The notes under the pieces: model-generated
Told to the model about the DNA's origin: nothing
Databases searched by the model: none
What the model saw: the letters and a program-made list of their open reading frames with translations, nothing else
From: Streptomyces sp. CGMCC 4.7035
GTDB taxonomy: Bacteria > Actinomycetota > Actinomycetes > Streptomycetales > Streptomycetaceae
Reading direction: 5' to 3'
Assembly (NCBI RefSeq): GCF_031583065.1
Contig: NZ_CP134053.1
Coordinates: forward strand, 5,435,001-5,499,000
DNA: 64,000 nt
In this document: positions 35,345 to 42,976 of the stretch, in pieces
Numbering within the stretch: position 1 is the first letter of the stretch
Layout: each line of letters begins with the position of its first letter
Translations under genes and position numbers: made by a program

Positions 35345-36651
35345 GCGAGCGCGTCGATCTGCTGGTGCACGGCGGCGACGTCCTGACGGTCGACGACGCG
35401 GGCACCGTCGTACGGGAGGGCGCCGTGGCCGTCCGCGGCGGGGAGATCCTCGCGGTGGGCCGGGCCGAGGAGCTGCGCGCCCGGTACACGGCGGAGGAGT
35501 ACCTCGACGCCGGAGGCTGTCTCGTACTGCCGGGGCTCGTCAACACCCACACGCACCTGGCGATGACGCTGCTGCGCGGCTGCGCCGACGACGTCACGCT
35601 GCAGGGCTTCCTGGAACGCGTGCTGCCCCGGGAGGCCGAGCTGCTGTCGCCGAAGAACGTGGGCGCGGCGGTGCGGGTCGCGATCGCGGAGAGCGTACGG
35701 GCCGGGGTGACCTCCGCGCTCGACATGTACTGGTTCCACGAGACCGCCGAGCAGGTCGCGCGGGACGCGGGGTGGCGGCTGCTGACCGGGCCCACTTTCA
35801 TGGACGTTCCGGACTCCCCCGACGGCATGGCCTATGAGGACCGCTTGGAGTGGGCGCGCCGGGACCTGGCCGCGCGGACCGCGACACGGCCCGGTTTCCG
35901 GCCCGTGCTGTTCGCGCACTCGACCTACACCCTGAGCCCCGACCAGCTCACCGAGATCGCCGCGCTGGCGCGGGAGTTCGGGGCGCTGCTGCACATCCAC
36001 GCCGCGGAGAACGCGCACGAGGTCGCCACCGTCGAGGTGCGGTGGGGCAAGCGGCCGGTGGAACTGCTCGACTCGCTCGGCCTGCTCGGTCCCGACCTGC
36101 TGCTCGCGCACGCGGTCGACCTGACCGGTCCGGAGATCGCGGCGCTGGCCCATACGGGCACCTCGGTGGCGCACTGTCCGGTGTCCAACCTCAAGCTGGG
36201 CTGCGGAATCGCACCGGTGCCGCGGCTGCTGAGCGCGGGGGTGACCGTCGGGCTCGGCACGGACGGGGCGGTCAGCTCCAACACGCTGGACGTGCTGGGC
36301 GCCGTGCGGCAGGCGGCGCTGGTGCACAAGGCGGCCGGCGATCCCACGGCGGTCGGTGCCGAGCAGGCGGTGCGGATGGCGACGATCGAGGGGGCGCGCG
36401 CGCTCGGGCTCGGCGATCGGCTGGGCTCGCTGGAGCCGGGCAAGCGGGCCGACCTGATCGTGCTCGACCTCGGCGGGCCGCATCTGCGTCCTCGGCACGA
36501 CGTGTGGTCGACGCTGGCGTACGCGGCGCACTCCGCGGATGTCCGGGACACGGTCGTCGACGGCCGGGTCCTGATGCGGCAGCGGGTGCTGACGACGCTC
36601 GACGAGGCGGCGGCGCTGGCGGATCTGGAGGCGCTGGAGGGGCTCGCCTGA
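35341..36651 (+). CDS. Amidohydrolase: 5'-methylthioadenosine/S-adenosylhomocysteine deaminase type
   Basis: 436 residues. TIM-barrel amidohydrolase with metal ligands in LVNTHTHLAMTLLRG (about residue 70), LLHIHAAENAHE, SVAHCPVSNLKLGCG and VGLGTDGAVSSNT (catalytic Asp). The stretch MTLLRGCADDVTLQGFLERVLPREAELLSP resembles MtaD enzymes, which deaminate MTA or SAH to the inosine form. Combined with the preceding phosphorylase, this gives a route MTA to methylthioinosine to methylthioribose-1-phosphate. Other aminohydrolases of this clade (guanine-like, triazine) cannot be excluded. ATG overlaps the phosphorylase stop by four bases; last gene of the operon. Confidence 0.87.
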   Translation: MSERVDLLVHGGDVLTVDDAGTVVREGAVAVRGGEILAVGRAEELRARYTAEEYLDAGGCLVLPGLVNTHTHLAMTLLRGCADDVTLQGFLERVLPREAELLSPKNVGAAVRVAIAESVRAGVTSALDMYWFHETAEQVARDAGWRLLTGPTFMDVPDSPDGMAYEDRLEWARRDLAARTATRPGFRPVLFAHSTYTLSPDQLTEIAALAREFGALLHIHAAENAHEVATVEVRWGKRPVELLDSLGLLGPDLLLAHAVDLTGPEIAALAHTGTSVAHCPVSNLKLGCGIAPVPRLLSAGVTVGLGTDGAVSSNTLDVLGAVRQAALVHKAAGDPTAVGAEQAVRMATIEGARALGLGDRLGSLEPGKRADLIVLDLGGPHLRPRHDVWSTLAYAAHSADVRDTVVDGRVLMRQRVLTTLDEAAALADLEALEGLA

Positions 36652-36722
36652 GTCTGCCTTCGCCTCTGTGACATCGGGACTCCCCCCTCCGTTCAACTGG
36701 CTGAACCCCATAATGAGACAGC

Positions 36723-36735
36723 GACATCGGATGTC
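36723..36735. promoter_or_regulatory. Candidate autoregulatory operator of the FadR-family gene
   Basis: GACATCGGATGTC is a perfect 6-1-6 palindrome 23 bases before the start codon. A CATAAT -10-like hexamer lies at 36709-36714, a second GACATCGG at 36670 and an inverted repeat GTTCA-N6-TGAAC at 36691-36706. The layout fits repression at the transcript start. Confidence 0.45.
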
Positions 36736-36758
36736 TGAGCGACAGGGAGGGCTCCGCC

Positions 36759-37430
36759 ATGGCAGTCACCGATGAGGCGATCGAGAAGATCAAGGGAATG
36801 ATCGTCTCCGGCGCGCTGCGTCCAGGCGACCGCCTGCCCAAGGAGAGCGAACTCGCCGCCGGACTCGGGCTGTCCCGCAACTCCCTGCGCGAGGCCGTGC
36901 GCGCCCTGTCGCTGATCCGCATCCTGGACGTCCGGCAGGGCGACGGCACCTATGTGACGAGCCTCGATCCGCAGCTCCTGCTGGAGGCGCTGAGCTTCGT
37001 CGTCGACTTCCACCGCGACGACACCGTGCTGGAGTTCCTCGCGGTGCGCCGCATCCTGGAACCGGCCGCCACGGCCATGGCGGCCCCGCGGATCAGTGAG
37101 CGGCAACTCGACGCGTTGACGGCCCAGTTGGACGAGCTGGGCCGGCAGCCGTCGGTGGAGGAGCTGGTCGCCTCCGATCTGGAGTTCCACCGGGGCATCG
37201 TGCAGAGCTCCGGCAACTCGGTGCTGTGCTCCCTGCTGGACGGGCTGTCCGGACCCACCACCCGGGCCCGGATCTGGCGGGGGCTGACCCAGGAGGACGC
37301 GGTCAGCCGCACGTTGCACGAGCACCGCGCCATCCTCGGCGCCTTGCGCGACCGCGACGCGGAGGCGGCCCGCTCCTGGGCGACGGTGCACATCGCGTCC
37401 GTGGAGCAGTGGCTGCGCTCGACCCTCTGA
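36759..37430 (+). CDS. FadR/GntR-family transcription regulator
   Basis: 223 residues. N-terminal winged helix (EAIEKIKGMIVSGALRPGDRLPKESELAAGLGLSRNSLREAVRAL) and an all-helical FCD effector domain (VLEFLAVRRILEPAATAMAA; ASDLEFHRGIVQSSGNSVL; LHEHRAILGALRDRDAEAA) with metal-binding Asp/His positions. It follows the importer/deaminase operon in the same direction after 107 bases and may regulate it; ligand unknown. ATG 36759 follows AGGGAGG. Confidence 0.9.
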   Translation: MAVTDEAIEKIKGMIVSGALRPGDRLPKESELAAGLGLSRNSLREAVRALSLIRILDVRQGDGTYVTSLDPQLLLEALSFVVDFHRDDTVLEFLAVRRILEPAATAMAAPRISERQLDALTAQLDELGRQPSVEELVASDLEFHRGIVQSSGNSVLCSLLDGLSGPTTRARIWRGLTQEDAVSRTLHEHRAILGALRDRDAEAARSWATVHIASVEQWLRSTL

Positions 37431-37611
37431 TACCTCGGAGGTACGGGCCCGCCCGAGGGGCGGGGTGGCCCGGGGTGACGATCATGGGTGTTCGAAGGCC
37501 CCGGACGGGGCAGTCATCCGTTCACTCCCCCGTGCAAGGGGGCTGCGGGCGCCCACGCGGCACGCCGTAAGGTTGGGGCGTAGGCGAGGGCACGTCGGAA
37601 GGAGGCGCTGG

Positions 37612-38586
37612 GTGATCGAGCTCGAGGGGGTTCCCGAGCTGATCGACCCGGTCATGGTGGCCGCGTTCGAGGGCTGGAACGATGCCGGCGACGCCGCCTC
37701 CACCGCGGTCGCGCATCTGGACAGGGAGTGGAAGGGCGAGGTGTTCGCGGCGCTGGACGCCGAGGACTACTACGACTTCCAGGTGAACCGCCCCACGGTG
37801 TTCATGGAGGCCGGGGTCCGCAAGATCACCTGGCCGACGACAAGGTTGTCGGTGGTCCGCGTCGGCGGCGAGAAGCCCCGCGACCTCGTACTGGTCCGCG
37901 GCATCGAACCGTCGATGCGCTGGCGCTCGTTCTGCAACGAGCTGCTGGGCTTCGCCCACGAACTGGGCGTGGAGCTGGTGGTGATCCTGGGCGCCCTGCT
38001 CGGTGACACCCCGCACACGCGTCCGGTCCCGATCAGCGGGACCACGTCCGACCCGGACCTGGCCCGCCGGATGGACCTGGAGGAGACCAAGTACGAGGGC
38101 CCCACGGGCATCGTGGGCGTCCTCCAGGAAGCGTGCACGCACGCGGGCGTCCCGGCCGTCTCGCTGTGGGCGGCGGTCCCGCACTATGTGTCGCAGCCGC
38201 CCAACCCGAAGGCCACGCTGGCCCTTCTGAACCGCCTGGAGGACCTGCTCGACCTGCGCATCCCGCTCGGCGAGCTGCCGGAGGACGCGCGCGCCTGGCA
38301 GGTGGGCGTGGACCAGCTGGCCGCCGAGGACAGCGAGGTCGCCGAGTACGTCCAGACGCTGGAGGAGGCCCGGGACACCGCCGACCTGCCGGAGGCTTCG
38401 GGCGAGGCGATCGCCCGCGAGTTCGAGCGGTATCTGCGGCGGCGGGACGTCAGCCCGCCCGGCGGGCACGCCACGGCGGACGGCGGGGACAGCGGCTCGT
38501 TCCGGCGGGACAATCCCAGCGGTCGTACCCGACCGCCGAAGCCGCCGCGGACGGGCGGCGAGGACGAGGACTCGTCGGAGGACTGA
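37612..38586 (+). CDS. PAC2-family protein
   Basis: 324 residues. The PAC2 fold of proteasome assembly chaperone 2-like proteins spans ~1-280: VPELIDPVMVAAFEGWNDAGDAASTAVAHL, then VRGIEPSMRWRSFCNELLGFAHELGVELVVILGALLGDTPHTRPVP and GIVGVLQEACTHAGVPAVSLWAAVPHYVSQPPNPKATLALL. The C-terminal 45 residues are disordered and acidic. Bacterial function is not established; actinobacteria with proteasomes usually have it. GTG 37612 has GGAAGGAGG six bases upstream. Confidence 0.9.
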   Translation: MIELEGVPELIDPVMVAAFEGWNDAGDAASTAVAHLDREWKGEVFAALDAEDYYDFQVNRPTVFMEAGVRKITWPTTRLSVVRVGGEKPRDLVLVRGIEPSMRWRSFCNELLGFAHELGVELVVILGALLGDTPHTRPVPISGTTSDPDLARRMDLEETKYEGPTGIVGVLQEACTHAGVPAVSLWAAVPHYVSQPPNPKATLALLNRLEDLLDLRIPLGELPEDARAWQVGVDQLAAEDSEVAEYVQTLEEARDTADLPEASGEAIAREFERYLRRRDVSPPGGHATADGGDSGSFRRDNPSGRTRPPKPPRTGGEDEDSSED

Positions 38587-38587
38587 T

Positions 38588-38617
38588 GAGGGCGGTGCGC
38601 CTCGGCGCACCGCCCTC
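38588..38617 (+). terminator. Terminator after the PAC2 gene
   Basis: A perfect 13-bp stem (38588-38600 with 38605-38617) and a four-base loop start one base after the stop codon. Confidence 0.85.
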
Positions 38618-38619
38618 GC

Positions 38620-39001
38620 TCCTTGCGGCACCCGTCGTGGCCAGGGCGTAGGACGCGAGGACCGGGCCCGTGCGCGCGTCGACCACCCTGGCGCCCGCAT
38701 CCCGCCCGGCGACGAACAGCCGCCCGCGGGGGTCGAGTTTGAGCCCGACCGATGGCGTCCCGGGACCGGCCGAGATGATCCGGCCCTCTCCCGAGCACAG
38801 ATCGGCGCGGTAGATCGAACCGTCGGCGAGCGAGCCGAGGTAGGCGTACGAGCCCGCTCCGATCGTGATGCCCTCCGGGCGGAAGCCGTTCGGCAGCCCG
38901 ATCACGGTGGGCCAGGTGTGTGCGAGCGCCGGTGAGCCGACCGCCGTGGCACCGGCGCCCAGAACGGCGGCCGCGAGCAGCTGTTCCAGGACGGATTGCA
39001 C
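38620..39001 (-). pseudogene. Truncated secreted beta-propeller (SMP-30/SGL-like) protein remnant
   Basis: On the minus strand, a frame from GTG 39001 reads a signal-like LLAAAVLGAGATAVGSPALAH, then TWPTVIGLPNGFRPEGITIGAGSYAYLGSLADGSIYRADL and VGLKLDPRGRLFVAGRDAGARVVDARTG. This is the first third of a secreted Streptomyces beta-propeller protein that normally runs to about 300 or more residues. The similarity stops at VLASYALAT, exactly where the PAC2 terminator begins. The positively charged signal start is missing and no ribosome site was found. It is a remnant of a deleted gene. Confidence 0.7.
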
Positions 39002-39037
39002 GCTTTGCTGCGTGAACAAGTGACGGCCGGACAGTGA

Positions 39038-39069
39038 GGCGCCGGGCGGATCCACCTCCGCCCGGCGCC
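39038..39069 (-). terminator. Terminator after mshC
   Basis: A perfect 13-bp stem (39038-39050 with 39057-39069), six-base loop, lies twelve bases past the mshC stop. Confidence 0.8.
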
Positions 39070-39080
39070 GTTGTCCTGTG

Positions 39081-40310
39081 TCAGAGAGCCACGCCGAGCA
39101 GCGCGTCCACGGCACGCGACACGACACCGGGCGCGCCGGTGTCCGTACCGCCGCTCTCCTGCTGGAGCGCGGCCCAGCGGTCGACCGCGGCGAGCGCGGC
39201 CGGGGCGTCCAGGTCGTTCGCGAGGGCGTCGCGGATCTCCTCGACGAGTGCCTCGGCGGGCGGGCCGTCGGGCCGGGAGACGGCCGCGCGCCAGCGGTCG
39301 AGCCGCGCCACGGCGTCCTGGAGGACCTGGTCGGTCCACTCCCAGTCGGACCGGTAGTGGTGGGCGAGCAGCGCGAGCCGGATCGCGGCCGGGTCGACGC
39401 CGTCGCGCCGCAGCTGGGAAACGAAGACGAGGTTGCCCTTGGACTTCGACATCTTCTCGCCGTCCAGCGCGACCATGCCGGCGTGGACGTACGCCTTGGC
39501 CATCGGGAACTCACCGGTCAGCACCTGCGCGTGCGAGGCACCCATCTCGTGGTGCGGGAAGGCGAGGTCGGAGCCGCCGCCCTGCACGTCGAAGCCCATG
39601 CCCAGGTGGTCGAGGGCGATGGCGACGCACTCGATGTGCCAGCCGGGCCGGCCACGGCCCAGCGAACCGCCGTCCCAGCTCGGCTCGCCCTCGCGGGCGG
39701 CCATCCAGAGCATCGGGTCGAGCGGGTTCTTCTTGCCCGGACGGTCCGGGTCGCCGCCGCGCTCGGCGGACAGCAGGCGCATCGCGGCGGCGTCCAGGCT
39801 GGACACCTTGCCGAAGTTCGGGTCGGACTCCACGGAGAAGTAGATGTCCCCTTCGAGCTCGTACGCGGCTCCGGCGTCCCTGAGGCGCTCGACGAGCGGC
39901 ACGATCCCGGGTATCGCCTCCACGGCGCCTATGTAGTGCCGCGGGGGCAGCATCCGCAGGGCCGTCATGTCCTCGCGGAAGAGGGTGGTCTCCTTCTCGG
40001 CGAGGGCGACCCAGTCGACGCCGTCGCGCTGTGCCCGCTCCAGCAGTGGATCGTCGACGTCGGTGACGTTCTGGACGTAGTGGACCTGCCGCTTGGTGTC
40101 GAGCCACACGCGCTGGACGAGGTCGAACGCGTTGTAGGTCGCCGCGTGACCTATGTGGGTCGCGTCGTACGGGGTGATGCCGCAGACGTAGATACGGGCG
40201 ACGGGACCGGGGTCAAGGGTGACCGGACCGCCGGTCGCGGTGTCGTGGATCCTCAGGTCGCGGCCCTGACCAGGCAGGGCGGGGACCTCGGAAGCGGGCC
40301 AGGCATGCAT
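39081..40310 (-). CDS. mshC: Mycothiol synthesis cysteine ligase
   Basis: 409 residues. Class-I aminoacyl-tRNA-synthetase fold related to CysRS: zinc Cys in [17 protein letters not shown] with the HIGH signature, KMSKSKGN second signature (about residue 289), [10 protein letters not shown] and [14 protein letters not shown] zinc ligands. It lacks the tRNA anticodon domain and is shorter than CysRS, as expected for MshC, which joins cysteine to glucosaminyl-inositol in mycothiol synthesis. The order with the next three genes is that usually seen in actinobacteria. ATG 40310 starts the conserved region without a clear ribosome site. Confidence 0.95.
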   Translation of the reverse strand: MHAWPASEVPALPGQGRDLRIHDTATGGPVTLDPGPVARIYVCGITPYDATHIGHAATYNAFDLVQRVWLDTKRQVHYVQNVTDVDDPLLERAQRDGVDWVALAEKETTLFREDMTALRMLPPRHYIGAVEAIPGIVPLVERLRDAGAAYELEGDIYFSVESDPNFGKVSSLDAAAMRLLSAERGGDPDRPGKKNPLDPMLWMAAREGEPSWDGGSLGRGRPGWHIECVAIALDHLGMGFDVQGGGSDLAFPHHEMGASHAQVLTGEFPMAKAYVHAGMVALDGEKMSKSKGNLVFVSQLRRDGVDPAAIRLALLAHHYRSDWEWTDQVLQDAVARLDRWRAAVSRPDGPPAEALVEEIRDALANDLDAPAALAAVDRWAALQQESGGTDTGAPGVVSRAVDALLGVAL

Positions 40311-40463
40311 GTCATGAGCCTAACCGGCCGGAAGTTCGGTATACGAACCGGACGGGCTGGATGGCCGGGAAGGCGTTCTTGCACAAGCCCTGCCGGTATG
40401 CATGCCGCCACAGCGGCAGGCAGCCATATCCCGGGGCGACGCCCAGCGGACCTGCGGGCAGTC

Positions 40464-40564
40464 GTGCCTCCCCCAGTGCCTTAAGGGCCTGGGGGGACCC
40501 CCAGGCCCTTAAGGCACTGGGGGCGCTGGGGGTGCCCCCTGCTCGAAGAGCTTGGGGGAGGCAC
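40464..40564. repeat. Composite inverted repeat with perfect 26-bp arms
   Basis: Arms at 40470-40495 and 40498-40523 are exact reverse complements of 26 bases, separated by two bases, and include TTAAGGG/CCCTTAA. A wider pair, GTGCCTCCCCC (40464) and GGGGGAGGCAC (ending 40564), brackets it. It lies between the SCO1664-like gene's stop and the mshC start, and can act as a terminator. The GTGCCTCCCCC...GGGGG style resembles a dispersed inverted repeat of Streptomyces as recalled. Confidence 0.85.
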
Positions 40565-40625
40565 CCTGCCGGCGCCGGAAAGCGCAACCCACCCCCGGCC
40601 CGCGGTGCCCTTCCCCCGGCGGCCG

Positions 40626-41444
40626 CTACACCGGCGGCCACGGAATCGCCGGCCACTCCCCGCTCGGCTCCGGATGCCTGCCGGACTCCAGCAACGCCCG
40701 CACCCGCACCCGCGTGGCCTGGACCTCGGCCGCGGTGATCAGCTCCGCCAGCCGCACGGCCAGCTCCGCCCCCTCCTCCAGGGCCTCCTTCAGCCCCTTG
40801 AGCACCTCGACGGCCTCTCCTGTCAGCGGCTCCCCCGCCCACCCCCACAGCAGCGTGCGCAGCTTGTTCTCGGTGTTGAAGGTGACCCCGTGGTCGATGC
40901 CGTACAAGCGCCCCTCACCGGCGGGCAGCAGATGGCCGCCCTTGCGGTCGGCGTTGTTGATGACCGCGTCGAGCACGGCGAGCCGCCGCAGCCGCTCGTC
41001 GTCGGCATGCACGAGCAGCGCGGTCTTCCCGTCGCCGACCTCGGCGAAGCCGATGGCCTTCCAGCCCTCCTCCGGTTCCTCGCCGTCCACCAGGGCGAGC
41101 AGCTCGGCCTCCGGCTGCCCCTCGATCCACAGCTGGACCATGCCCTCGCCGTACGGCCCGTCGCGCAGCACGGTGGGCGGCACGAGCCCCCAGCCGGTCG
41201 CCTCGGACACCTCGTAGGCGGCGACCTCGCGCTGGGCCAGCGTGCCGTGTGGGAAGTCCCACAGGGGGCGCTCCCCGGCCACGGGTTTGTAGATGCAGGC
41301 GGCTTCCTGCCCGTCGTGGGAGACCGTGCAGTACAGCGCCGTGTTGGACGCGTCGCGGATGCGGCCGCGCACGGTCAGCTCGCCCTCGGCGAGCAGTTCG
41401 GCCGTGGTCACGCTCCGCGGCGGTATCCGTTCTGGCGCGGACAT
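40626..41444 (-). CDS. SCO1664-family protein (phosphatidylinositol-kinase-like fold)
   Basis: 272 residues. The sequence has a PI3/4-kinase-like core: AACIYKPVAGERPLWDFP with the ATP lysine (about residue 50), LAVLDAVINNADRKGGHLL with a catalytic-loop Asp and Asn pattern, and LYGIDHGVTFNTENKLRTLLWGW with the metal Asp. It belongs to the family recalled as TIGR03843/SCO1664, which keeps company with mshC. Substrate unknown. ATG 41444 has GGAAGGAC upstream. The gene overlaps the upstream DUF3090 gene by 37 bases. Confidence 0.85.
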   Translation of the reverse strand: MSAPERIPPRSVTTAELLAEGELTVRGRIRDASNTALYCTVSHDGQEAACIYKPVAGERPLWDFPHGTLAQREVAAYEVSEATGWGLVPPTVLRDGPYGEGMVQLWIEGQPEAELLALVDGEEPEEGWKAIGFAEVGDGKTALLVHADDERLRRLAVLDAVINNADRKGGHLLPAGEGRLYGIDHGVTFNTENKLRTLLWGWAGEPLTGEAVEVLKGLKEALEEGAELAVRLAELITAAEVQATRVRVRALLESGRHPEPSGEWPAIPWPPV

Positions 41445-41998
41445 ACATGTCCTTCCGGGTCGAGCGGGAGGCTGCACAGGGGGCACGGCGGCCGCCCGGC
41501 GTTGACGACGTCGAGGGCGCGCTTGGCGAAGGCCCGTGCCTGCGCACCGGTGAGCCGGACCCGGAGCATCGGCGGACCGTTCTCCTCGTCCTGCAGCAGC
41601 CGCTCCTCGGCCTCGGCGAGGTCTTCCTCGGATTCGGCGTCCAGTTCGACGAGGGCCTGGGCCTCGACGATCATGCGCTGTTCCTCGCCGTCCCAGGCCA
41701 GGGCCATGGTGCCGACGCGGAACTCCTCCTCGATGGGGCTCTCCAGGGGAGCCGTGTCCGTGATCTCCGCGGGGGCCACGGCGGGGACGGCGGCGCTGCC
41801 GCCGCTACGGCGCACGACCTCGTCGAGAAGCTCGTCCATGCGCTCGGCGAGCGCCGCGACCTGGGTCTTCTCCAGGGCCACGCTGGTCACCCGGTGTCCG
41901 GCCGAGGCCTGCAGGAAGAAGGTACGGCGCCCGGGCAGCCCGACCGTGCCGGCCACGAAACGGTCCGGTGGGTCGTAGAGGAACACCTGACGGGACAC
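41408..41998 (-). CDS. DUF3090 (SCO1665/TIGR03847) family protein
   Basis: 196 residues. Conserved opening MSRQVFLYDPPDRFVAGTVGLPGRRTFFLQA, then a central VEEEFRVGTMALAWDGEEQRMIVEAQA-like strand region (here starting IEEEFRVGTMALAW) and a C-terminal zinc-ribbon-like CPLCSLPLDPEGHVCPRQNGY. Function is unknown; the family sits with mshC and the SCO1664-like and phosphoglycerate-mutase-like genes. It overlaps the next gene, so the two are translationally coupled. Confidence 0.88.
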   Translation of the reverse strand: MSRQVFLYDPPDRFVAGTVGLPGRRTFFLQASAGHRVTSVALEKTQVAALAERMDELLDEVVRRSGGSAAVPAVAPAEITDTAPLESPIEEEFRVGTMALAWDGEEQRMIVEAQALVELDAESEEDLAEAEERLLQDEENGPPMLRVRLTGAQARAFAKRALDVVNAGRPPCPLCSLPLDPEGHVCPRQNGYRRGA

Positions 41999-42106
41999 GT
42001 CCTGTCTCCATTGGATCGGGATCGGGACCGGCTGAGCGCGCGGCCCGCTCCGGTTACTGACAACTACTGCGCTGGTTCGACCGCTTCACCCTACTGCGGC
42101 CGACGA

Positions 42107-42793
42107 TCACGGTGCGCCCGCACCGCCTCCGACCGGGGCGTCTCCACCGGAGGGTTCCTCACGCGGCACGAGGGAGGCGAAATCACCGGTGTCACCGAGA
42201 CGAACGAGAAATGGCCGCAGTCGGGTGTAACGGATCGCGGTGATGGAACACGGTTCGACGGAGATCCGCTGGAAGAGGTCGAGATGAAGTCCGAGGGCGT
42301 CCGCGACGAGGGACTTGATGATGTCACCGTGCGAGCACATGAGATACACGGCGTCGGCACCGTGGTCGCGCTCCACGCGCGCGTTCCACTCCCGTACCGC
42401 CTCCGCGGCCCGGGTCTGCATGGCCCGCATCGACTCGCCGCCGGGGAACGCCGCCGCCGACGGATGCGCCTGGACGACCTCCATCAGCGGCTCGTCCTTC
42501 AGCTCGGCGAGCTTGCGGCCGGACCAGTCGCCGTAGTGGCACTCGCCGATCCGCTCCTCGGTGTGCGCGCGGAGCCCGGGGCGGGCGTCGAGCAGGGGCT
42601 GGATGGTCTCCTGGCAGCGTTGCAGAGGGCTCGTGACGACCTCGGCGATCGGCACCTCGGCGAGGCGCCCGGGCAGGGCCGCGGCCTGCGCGGCGCCGCG
42701 TTCGTCGAGGGCGACGCCGGGCGTCCAGCCGGCGAGCAGTCCCTCGGTGTTGGCGGTGGAGCGTCCGTGCCGGACGAGGATCAACGTGGGCAT
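42107..42793 (-). CDS. Histidine phosphatase (MSMEG_4193-type phosphomutase-like) protein
   Basis: 228 residues. Catalytic LILVRHGRSTAN with the phospho-accepting His at residue 9, Arg in VVTSPLQRCQETIQPLL, Glu in ERIGECHYGDWSGRKL and second His in LMCSHGDIIKSLVADALG. The family is the histidine phosphatase branch that accompanies mshC in actinobacteria. Substrate not known. It is likely the first gene of the minus-strand set running to mshC. The glycine/proline-rich C-terminal tail is disordered. Confidence 0.9.
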   Translation of the reverse strand: MPTLILVRHGRSTANTEGLLAGWTPGVALDERGAAQAAALPGRLAEVPIAEVVTSPLQRCQETIQPLLDARPGLRAHTEERIGECHYGDWSGRKLAELKDEPLMEVVQAHPSAAAFPGGESMRAMQTRAAEAVREWNARVERDHGADAVYLMCSHGDIIKSLVADALGLHLDLFQRISVEPCSITAIRYTRLRPFLVRLGDTGDFASLVPREEPSGGDAPVGGGAGAP

Positions 42794-42872
42794 GCCGCCC
42801 AGCCTAAAGGGACGCCTCGGTGCCCGGACCGGGCGAGCGCCCGGCGCCCGGCGGGTGAGCCGGAGGGGCGGA

Positions 42873-42915
42873 CGTACCGCTGCGGAGTGCGGCGGCCGTA
42901 CCGCTGCGGAGTGCG
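42873..42915. repeat. 24-bp tandem duplication upstream of corA
   Basis: CGTACCGCTGCGGAGTGCG occurs at 42873 and again at 42897, in the corA leader. Confidence 0.8.
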
Positions 42916-42934
42916 AAGGAGGAGAGAACCGCCG

Positions 42935-42976
42935 ATGTGCGGCCGGGTTCTCCTGACGGAAGAATGCGCCCCGTGA
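42935..42976 (+). CDS. Possible 13-residue upstream reading frame coupled to corA
   Basis: ATG 42935 follows a strong GAAGGAGGAG and opens the short frame MCGRVLLTEECAP, whose TGA overlaps the GTG proposed for corA (GTGA). Translation of this small frame could deliver ribosomes to corA, which lacks a good site of its own. Alternatively GTG 42937 in the corA frame uses the same ribosome site and makes corA 12 residues longer. Evidence is positional only. Confidence 0.4.
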   Translation: MCGRVLLTEECAP

